From assembly GCF_016097555.1 (NCBI RefSeq), contig NC_054699.1, positions 3,675,039 through 3,739,038 of the forward strand: DNA of 64,000 bases. Direction: 5' to 3'. Positions 57,110 to 64,000 of the stretch are shown here, piece by piece (the stretch's first letter is position 1; every line of letters begins with the position of its first letter). The translations under genes were made by a program, and so were the position numbers. This DNA comes from Gigantopelta aegis. Lineage: Eukaryota > Mollusca > Gastropoda > Neomphalida > Peltospiridae. The notes under the pieces were generated by a model. That model did not search any database and was not told the DNA's origin. It was given only the letters and a program-made list of their open reading frames with translations.

Positions 57110-58048
57110 GTATGTTGTACAAATAGTCAATATATTACAAAATACTATGGTTCATACCTCAAGGTATGTCGTATAAATAGTCAATATATTACAAAGTACT
57201 ATGGTTCATACCTCAAGGTATGTCGTATAAATAGTCAATATATTACAAAGTACTATGGTTCATACCTCAAGGTATGTCGTATAAATAGTCAATATGTTAC
57301 AAAGTACTATGGTTCATACCTCAAGGTATGTCGTATAAATAGTCAATATGTTACAAAGTATTATGGTTCATACCTCAGGGTATGTCGTACAAATAGTCCT
57401 TATGTTACAAAGTACTATGGTTCATACCTCAGGGTATGTCTTATAAATAGTCAATATGTTACAAAGTACTATGGTTCATACCTCAAGGTATGTCGTATAA
57501 ATAGTCAATATATTACAAAGTACTTTGGTTTATACCTCAGGGTATGTCTTATAAATAGTCAATATGTTACAAAGTACTATGGTTCATACCTCAAGGTATG
57601 TCGTACAAATAGTCCCTATATTACAAAGTACTATGGTCCATACCTCAAGGTATGTCGTACAAATAGTCCCTATATTACAAAGTACTATGGTCCATACCTC
57701 AAGGTATGTCGTACAAATAGTCCCTATATTACAAAGTACTATGGTTCATACCTCAAGGTATGTCGTACAAATAGTCAATATATTACAAAGTACTTTGGTC
57801 CATACCTCAAGGTATGTCATACAAATAGTCCCTATATTACAAAGTATTTTGGTTCATACCTCAAGGTATGTCGTACAAATAGTCAATATGTTACAAAGTA
57901 CTTTGGTTCATACCTCAAGGTATGTAGTACAAATAGTCAATATGTTACAAAGTATTTTGGTTCATACCTCGAGGTATGTCGTACAAATAGTCAATATGTT
58001 ACAAAGTACTTTGGTTCATACCTCGAGGTATGTCATACAAATAGTCTA
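57110..58048 (+). repeat. 54-bp exon/intron-junction minisatellite, 17 exact-length units, 18 splice donors
   Basis: From the donor at 57110 to the last GTATGT at 58028 there are exactly 17 x 54 bp with no indel. Each unit has 15 bp of intron start (GTATGT plus nine bases) and 39 bp copied from the exon end. It reads without stop in the exon's frame as variants of [18 protein letters not shown]. Variation is limited to Y/F, I/V, S/P, K/R/E and the bases after GTATGT. The read-through frame stays open until 58117. This is a duplicated donor region and probably not a normal coding domain, since 18 residues per unit would be inserted in the kinase N-lobe. Confidence 0.95.
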
Positions 58049-58117
58049 GGGAAAATTTTGTTCAATATCACTTGGCAATTTGCTACACAGGTTTCAGAGA
58101 TTGCTACACAATTTTAA

Positions 58118-58281
58118 GACATTGAACACTAGTTGCTAATTAATTTTCAGTGGACTAGAAATGATGCTGACAGAAATTTTGAAAACAAAATGTTTCGTGT
58201 AGTCCTGTGTTAAACGTATTATGGTTCATATCTCAGTGCACCCCCTCTGCCAAACAAGGACCTGCAGGGATCAACTGTCCA
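58118..58281. other. kinase intron 2, unassigned part
   Basis: Nothing recognised. Confidence 0.4.
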
Positions 58282-58622
58282 CAGAGCTTCTACAATTGTT
58301 ATAAACAACCACTAGCCATGGGATCAGTGGTAGAAAAAACGTACTAGCCATGATTAAAAATTAACTTGCCCTACTTTTAAGTAAATGCAATTTTACTAAC
58401 AGGAATAATCAGATATGTTGTTTAAAGAAGATGGAGCTTTAAAAATCCTTAGATTTGAGGGGGGTGGGGCAGGATATTCATATTTACACAATACTACTCT
58501 TAAATGCAGAATTTGACCAAAAAATTCACTAGTCATCGGGCATGTCGATAGTAGTTATTTACTAGCCCAATACTGAAACTCACTTGCCGTTTGAGTGGGG
58601 CTACCATAATTTAGAAGCCCTG
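58282..58622. mobile_element. hAT5-like element (family g), TSD gtcca
   Basis: The ends are CAGAGCTTCTA and, inverted, CAGGGCTTCTA. gtcca lies at 58277-58281 and 58623-58627. It is the uninterrupted relative of 20494-21017. Confidence 0.8.
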
Positions 58623-58740
58623 GTCCATTCAAGATTAGCCATTTGCTAATTGTTATACTAAGTGGCTACAAGATTATCCATTTGCTAGTTTGTATATGCC
58701 CATCTATGATCGGTCATATTATGATATGGAGTTGTCCGTC
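58623..58740. repeat. copies of a ~37-bp repeat (gctacaagattagccatttg)
   Basis: Two diverged units. The same unit recurs at 59363-59600 on the other side of the 146-bp repeat block. Confidence 0.65.
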
Positions 58741-58865
58741 CGTACCTACGTCCATCTGTTAATTGTTTCTTGTCCAGACCATATCTTGCATACAAATGCA
58801 TACAGGACCATTAAACCTCACATGTAGGAACAACCTGAGATGGCGATGTGGTGCGTACTATTATT

Positions 58866-58880
58866 AGGTCACTGTGACCT
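58866..58880. promoter_or_regulatory. nuclear-receptor IR3 palindrome 1
   Basis: AGGTCACTGTGACCT: two perfect AGGTCA half-sites inverted with a 3-bp spacer, the consensus estrogen-response-element layout. Further copies are at 59012-59026 and 59158-59172. Function is not implied by sequence alone. Confidence 0.5.
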
Positions 58881-59011
58881 ACTTTTCGTGGTCTACTGCA
58901 CATAACAGTAAATCCTTGTCTGGACCATGTCTTGTATACAGATGCATACAGGACTATCAAACCTCACATATAGGAACAACCTGGTATGGCGGTATATAGC
59001 GTACTATTACT

Positions 59012-59026
59012 AGGTCACTGTGACCT
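59012..59026. promoter_or_regulatory. nuclear-receptor IR3 palindrome 2
   Basis: Identical to the site at 58866-58880, exactly 146 bp downstream. Confidence 0.5.
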
Positions 59027-59157
59027 ATTTTTCATGGTCTACTGCACATAACAGTAAATCCTTGTCTGGACCATGTCTTGTATACAGATGCATACAGGAC
59101 TATCAAACCTCACATATAGGAACAACCTGGTATGGCGGTATATAGCGTACTATTACT

Positions 59158-59172
59158 AGGTCACTGTGACCT
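59158..59172. promoter_or_regulatory. nuclear-receptor IR3 palindrome 3
   Basis: Identical to the previous site, again 146 bp downstream. Confidence 0.5.
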
Positions 59173-59362
59173 ATTTTTCATGGTCTACTGCACATAACAG
59201 TAAATCCTGGTATGGACCATATCTTGCACACAGATGCATACAGGACCATCAAACAACTTGGGATGGTGGTGTATCACATGTGATGCAAGTAAATCAAATA
59301 ATTTGTCTATATTTTCCATCAAATTTCTGACAGGTATATCATGTACCTCACCGGTACTCTTG

Positions 59363-59600
59363 TTATACTAAGTGGCTACAAGACTAGCCATTTGCTAATT
59401 GTTATACTAAGTGGCTACAAGACTAGCCATTTGCTAATTGTTATACTAAGTAGCTACAAGACTAGCCATTTGCTAATTTTATACTAAGTAGCTACAAGAT
59501 TAGCCATTTGCTAATTTTATACTAAATGGCTACAACTTTTAGGATATGCCAAACAAGCCATTGGCTAATTTTTATACCAAGTGGTTGCAACATTTAGTAT
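59363..59600. repeat. ~37-bp tandem repeat, ~6 units
   Basis: The unit is actaagtggctacaagacta followed by gccatttgctaattgttat. Units diverge to the right. Confidence 0.85.
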
Positions 59601-60098
59601 TTGTCTAATACAATTTTCTTTAAATTGCCCACCTGAGAAATGTGCGATTTTAAAAATTATGTTAAATATGGAACTATTTTGAAAGCATGCTGAATAAGAA
59701 AGCTGTTTTTTTTTTTTTTTTTAATGATGTCAGTATTAATAAAGACATCTCTTTCCACCTCCCTACAATAAGAATAAAAATGGGTGCATGACGCTTTGTT
59801 TCTGTTCTTACCGGTTTTGTACAAAAAAGGGAGGTAATTTTTTCTCATGGCTGGAATTTAATTTTTCTACTTTTTTAAATTTAATTTGATGCAGCATTAA
59901 TTTGCCATGCAAGTGGGGATGGTCAATGTGGTTTTCTTTGATTGGGGCTTAATGGTTTGGGGTTTGGGGTTTTTTGAGGGGGGGGGGGGGTTACATTTAG
60001 AATCAATGTGTAATAAAAAAAATTGTCAGTATACATACATGCATAGTATAGTAATATGTGATGGTGAATCATTCTAATATTGTTGTCTCTTCTTCCAG
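59601..60098. other. end of kinase intron 2
   Basis: T18 run near 59706 and a G12 run near 59979. The acceptor tcttcttccag ends at 60098. Confidence 0.5.
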
Positions 60099-60264
60099 GG
60101 TTCCAAGTTATGGATTATCATGGAGTTTTTGGGTGGTGGATCTGCCCTAGATTTAATGAAGGCTGGTTCCTTCTGTGAAAATGACATTGCAATTATTCTT
60201 AGGGAAATATTAAAGGGCTTAGACTACCTTCATTCAGAAAAGAAGTTACACAGAGATATAAAAG
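60099..60264 (+). CDS. STK24/25/26: STK24/25/26-like kinase, exon 3
   Basis: 166 bp, entering in phase 0 and leaving in phase 1. Encodes the hinge and start of the C-lobe: GSKLWIIMEFLGGGSALDL, then ILREILKGLDYLHSEKK and the catalytic-loop start LHRDIK. The HRD aspartate is present. The donor is gtaata at 60265. Reading past it gives a stop about 40 bp later, which is intron and not an alternative end. Confidence 0.95.
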
Positions 60265-60420
60265 GTAATAGAATAATAATATGGTGCCAGGCGTTTCGCC
60301 CCTAGTTTAATCAGTTCTTAGTTGACAAAGGGCAGAACGTGTGTCCAAGTCGGTCATGCTTCCAGATAATATTATTTCTAAAATCTTTGGTAAATAAGTT
60401 AGTTCATGTGATTTTTAACT

Positions 60421-60499
60421 ATAGTCCATCCCATCATTTTATTAAAATGTTATTTTAAAGTAATTTCAGTTTGGTTTGATGTAAGAAGAAAAGTAAAAC

Positions 60500-60512
<13 letters not shown>
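60421..60512. mobile_element. MITE family p, copy 2 (truncated)
   Basis: tatagtccatcccatc start and ttcagtttggtttgatgtaa. The right part is replaced by (TA)n. Confidence 0.6.
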
Positions 60513-60542
<30 letters not shown>

Positions 60543-60546
<4 letters not shown>

Positions 60547-60768
60547 AGAAAGAAAGTTTTGGGTATGGCACTACGAAATTTAATATTTACTATATGTGTG
60601 CTGAATGCAACCACAGTCTATAGGTGGTATTAGGGGCCTCCCCCAGAAAGAAAATAGGTTCGGGTTAAGAAAATCATACAATAATGATAGTCATTGATTT
60701 TGTCTAAAGGTCAGCTTAAAAAAATAAAATCCGCAAAACAATTTGGGTATGGCACCATACCCATTTAT
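60543..60768. mobile_element. hAT5-like MITE family b, copy 2 (both ends lost)
   Basis: gccagaaagaaagttttggg, ggggcctcccccagaaag and tatggcaccatacccattta match copies 1 and 3. Both outermost ends are replaced by TA repeats. Confidence 0.7.
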
Positions 60769-60836
60769 ATATATATATATAAAAGGTCTAATCAGTTTCC
60801 TTGTTTCTACTGTGGTTGTTAAGCCCTTGTTAATAA

Positions 60837-61022
<186 letters not shown>

Positions 61023-61194
61023 TAGTGCCAGTGAGGAAATGAGGTACTGGTGAAAACCCCCCACATTTTTGATTGGATTGGACTGGAAATGTGCCAATCG
61101 TGGGGCACAGGTTGGGACAGAAAACAACCACATTGGTTCAGTCAAGCTGTACTTTTAATATGTAAAACCACAGTAAGCTACACTATTTAAAGGT

Positions 61195-61753
61195 GCAGAC
61201 CCTAGTTTCAGTCCGTGGAAATGGACATTAAGTTTAATTAATCTACAAACATACTGCACATCTACAGTCCATCCCATCCTTCTACAAAAGTGTTTTTTTT
61301 TTGTTAATTTCAGTTTGGTTTGATGTAAGAAGAAAAGTGAAAGTGTTTTGGAAATAACAAAAATATACTATTTTTTATGTACAATTTAGAAAACAATAGG
61401 CTCAGAAATAAATAACCTATAGTAAATTCCATAGTATGAAAAAGTGGGATGGACTATAGATAATGTTATAAAAGAGAGAAGCTAAAGTCGGTGATGTTTA
61501 AGCGGGGAAATACCATCTATATATAACTGGAGCTTATCTCGATGACCATTACTTCTCAGACGAACATGCATTTTTAGAATTATAAAAAAAATGCATTTCA
61601 GAGAATTACAAAAACCTGGAAGACCAGAACCACTTCAGGTGTACAAAAATCAACATTCTAAATAATAAAATGTAAATTCTTCTAACTTAAATGATCAAAA
61701 AGGTCTATAAAAGTGAAAAATATGTTGCAGTGTTAAAAACTAAGGTCTGTCAT
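61195..61753. repeat. interspersed repeat u, copy 2, with MITE nested inside
   Basis: cagaccctagtttcagtc on the left and aaaaactaaggtctgtc on the right form short inverted ends. The interior matches 53340-53655 except for the inserted 61264-61459 element. Confidence 0.6.
61264..61459. mobile_element. MITE family p, copy 3 (complete)
   Basis: Inverted ends cagtccatcccatcc and gtgggatggactata. The interior matches the copies at 20297 and 60421. Confidence 0.75.
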
Positions 61754-61942
61754 TTTAAAACAAAATCTGTCATCTAGGTACATTTTGTTCAGCAGTGCAT
61801 CGTGATTCACTAGGCTATTGAAGTATAAAACATTAAATAGTAGATGCTAATAAATTTTCAGGGTTCGACAAATCCACTAGCACCCGGTCTTGGCTAGTGA
61901 ATTTTTGGTCTGGGCTAGTGGAAATAATCAACTGTATTACTA

Positions 61943-62119
61943 CAGTGAAACCCCTCTAAACCAGACACCCTTAGAACCAAGACAAATGTCTGGTTTTTAG
62001 AGGGATGCGGTTTAGACAGGTTAAGTTCTGTCTTAATTTTTAAAATGGGACTCTGTAAAATGTCTGGTTTTGAGGGAATTTCATTTTACGGAGGGGTCCA
62101 GTTTTGAGAGGTTTCACTG
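61943..62119. mobile_element. TA-target MITE (CAGTGAAACC ends), copy 3
   Basis: CAGTGAAACCCCTCTAAACC and, inverted, CAGTGAAACCTCTCAAAAC, with TA on both sides (61941-61942, 62120-62121). Confidence 0.85.
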
Positions 62120-62268
62120 TATAATACTTGCGGCACTACGACACAAACACTTTTCAAAGACTGTCAATTTTATTCCTAATTTGTACTGTTGCCAATCAAA
62201 TTTTGAAAACAAAATGTTTCCTGTATGCTACAATATGTTTTGTTTTTTTTGTTTTTTTTCTGTTTCAG

Positions 62269-62457
62269 GCTGACATTTGGAGTTTAGGTATTACAGCCAT
62301 AGAGCTTGCTAAAGGAGAGCCGCCCAACTCGGACCTCCATCCTATGCGGGTATTGTTCCTTATTCCAAAAAACAACCCCCCTCAGTTGACGGGCCCGGGA
62401 TACAGCAAATCATTCAAGGAGTTTGTAGAGCTCTGTTTAAATAAGGATCCTAACAAT
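62269..62457 (+). CDS. STK24/25/26: STK24/25/26-like kinase, exon 5 (C-lobe); gene continues past the window
   Basis: 63 codons, phase 0 at both ends. Encodes [19 protein letters not shown], then [19 protein letters not shown] and [15 protein letters not shown]. The first two segments match vertebrate STK25/STK26 almost exactly. The donor gtgagt at 62458 leads to an intron whose next exon (expected to start with the RPTA/ELL motif) is not in the window. The C-terminal regulatory tail is therefore not seen. Confidence 0.95.
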
Positions 62458-62515
62458 GTGAGTGTACTTAAAGTTATTTTTCTCCCACAGATTTTCTTTT
62501 AAAATATTTATTGGC

Positions 62516-62541
62516 GGGGGGGGGGGGGGGGGGGGGGGGGG
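62516..62541 (+). repeat. G26 homopolymer
   Basis: Uninterrupted G run 59 bp after the exon 5 donor. Confidence 0.9.
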
Positions 62542-62544
62542 TTA

Positions 62545-63075
62545 GATACTGTCTGTACTTTGCTGCTATTGTTATAAGTTCTAGTTACGGTCATAATAAA
62601 CTAAATTACTGATTTTTAAAGATATTGTCTGTACTTTGCTGATATTGTTATAAGTTCTAGTTACGGTCATAATAAACTAAATTACTGATTTTTAAAGATA
62701 TTGTCTGTACTTTGCTGATATTGTTATAAGTTCTAGTTACGGTCATAATAAACTAAATTACTGATTTTTAAAGATATTGTCTGTACTTTGCTGATATTGT
62801 TATAAGTTTCTAGTTACGGTCATAATAAACTAAATTACTGATTTTTAAAGATACTGTCTGTACTTTGCTGATATTGTTATAAGTTTCTAGTTACGGTCAT
62901 AATAAACTAAATTACTGATTTTTAAAGATATTGTCTGTACTTTGCTGATATTGTTATAAGTTTCTAGTTAAGGTCATAATAAACTAAATTACCGATTTTT
63001 TAAGATATTGTCTGTACTTTGCTGCTATTGTTATAAGTTTCTAGTTAAGGTCATAATAAAATAAATTACAGATTT
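62545..63075. repeat. 76-bp tandem repeat, ~7 copies
   Basis: The unit has gatattgtctgtactttgct, gttataagttctagttacgg, tcataataaactaaattac and gatttttaaa. Copies are nearly identical, with a single T insertion separating earlier from later units. Confidence 0.95.
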
Positions 63076-63321
63076 TTGTCCCAATTTAGTTTTAAAATGG
63101 TGGTGGGAGGTGAAATTCATGTTTTAATTTTATATATTCTGCACATTGAAAATATTGTATATAGAGTAAAATGTGTTGGTTGGGGTTTTTTTTGTTGTTT
63201 GGTGGTGGGTTTTTGGGGAGAGGGGAGGAGGGGCAGGGAGCAATTTTAAAAAAGTGGCCAGTCCATTATCATTGGGGCAGACAGGGATGAAAATCTAGGG
63301 TTTTATTTCATTGTGGCCTAA
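63076..63321. other. noncoding, kinase intron 5
   Basis: A G/T-rich run lies at 63175-63240. Nothing else recognised. Confidence 0.4.
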
Positions 63322-63564
63322 CAGTGTTTCTGCCAGAAAGAAATTTTGGAGTATGGTGCTTTGGAATTGAATGCAAGCAGTCAACAGGGGGAATGGGGCA
63401 CTTCCCCCAGAAAGAAAATGGGTTATGTTTAGGGTTAGGGTTAAGAAAATCATACAGTAATGACAAGTACTTAATTTTGTTAAAAGGTTAACTTTTTTTT
63501 TTTTAAATCTACTAAAACATTTGGCTATGGTGCCATACCCGTTTACCCTCTGGCAGAAACCCTG
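63322..63564. mobile_element. hAT5-like MITE family b, copy 3, TSD cctaa
   Basis: CAGTGTTTCTGCCAGA and, inverted, CAGGGTTTCTGCCAGA. cctaa lies at 63317-63321 and 63565-63569. This is the best-preserved copy of the family. Confidence 0.85.
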
Positions 63565-63569
63565 CCTAA

Positions 63570-64000
63570 TAGAGCCATGCAACAAATATTTGAAACTTTA
63601 CAATGATCAGCATTTTCATAAGTGTACAACCATATGCTAGGGAGGAAGGTGGGATAATTCCAGCATAAATATAAACCCTAAAATGTTGATAAAAGCATCC
63701 CAGGCAAAATCAACAGGGTTTTTTTTTACGGATATTGATATTATTTTTTTGCTGACAGTTGTTGAGATGGGGTCAATTTTTTGTGTTTATCACCAGTGTT
63801 AAGATTTTTTTGGGGTTTTTTTTCTCATTGAATATACAAATAATAATATTCTGAGCAAGAAAATGTAACATTTTATTGTTTAAAAATGCCACAAACATTG
63901 TACAAAGGCAACAAGTTTGGGATAGTGTCTTTAAATTGATGTATAAATTGTTTACAGTTTTACTATCATTATTGAGTTTTCATACACCAGGGTAGCACGA
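63570..64000. other. noncoding, kinase intron 5
   Basis: T-rich sequence with no exon or known repeat. The expected next kinase exon is not reached. Confidence 0.45.

Larger units (their letters stand above)
58741..59265. repeat. 146-bp tandem repeat, ~3.5 units, each with an ERE-type palindrome
   Basis: The unit runs from gaccatatcttgcatacaaa through aacctcacatgtaggaacaa and AGGTCACTGTGACCT to gcacataacagtaaatcc. Units two and three are nearly identical; the fourth is truncated before the palindrome. Confidence 0.9.

Noticed and set aside
56915..58117. A 400-codon open frame read as one repeat-containing protein
   Set aside because: Only the first 65 codons are kinase exon. The rest is the 54-bp array beyond a perfect donor, and the true next kinase segment lies at 60099 in matching phase.

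Overview
The window is AT-rich, intron-rich animal DNA. It most probably comes from a mollusc, likely a marine gastropod. Evidence: spliced genes with GT-AG introns; a group-III germinal-centre kinase close to STK24/25/26; and dozens of tRNA-headed SINE copies, MITEs and minisatellites of the kind that fill molluscan genomes. No bacterial-type operon, rRNA gene, CRISPR array or free-standing tRNA gene is visible. The species call is inference.

Layout. 1-1564: repeats ending in a reverse-oriented SINE. 1565-7810: a DNA transposon inserted in that SINE, which resumes at 7811. It carries two convergent genes, a SWIM + YqaJ-exonuclease + PHD gene (+ strand) and a THAP + DDE transposase gene (- strand). 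This pairing fits the ISL2EU/IS4EU superfamily, and both genes are broken by frameshifts. Between their 3' ends lie two complete hammerhead ribozyme motifs in inverted orientation, each in sense with the gene upstream of it. 8.1-15 kb: repeats, a weak candidate first exon at 8951, and a 3.2-kb hAT-like element. 15182-16653: a Tc1-type transposon with an intact transposase. 16.7-26.2 kb: noncoding DNA and nested SINE/hAT/MITE insertions.

26233-62457: five exons of the STK24/25/26-like kinase (263 residues; the 3' part lies beyond the window). Intron 1 is 30.6 kb and holds several minisatellites, a decayed TTAA-flanked (Kolobok-like) element with a 93-bp perfect inverted repeat, many SINEs, and one SINE whose 3' half has become a tandem satellite. 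The end of kinase exon 2 and the start of intron 2 are amplified as 17 exact 54-bp in-frame units, giving 18 consecutive GTATGT donor sites. The same intron carries three copies of the palindrome AGGTCACTGTGACCT at 146-bp spacing.

Most of the window is explained by transposition. At least nine insertions have CAGRG-type ends with 5-bp target duplications (hAT5-like). Three MITE families appear to use TA targets. Several nested insertions give a relative order of events. The observations most worth testing are the paired inverted hammerheads inside a two-gene DNA transposon and the exon-junction minisatellite in the kinase gene.
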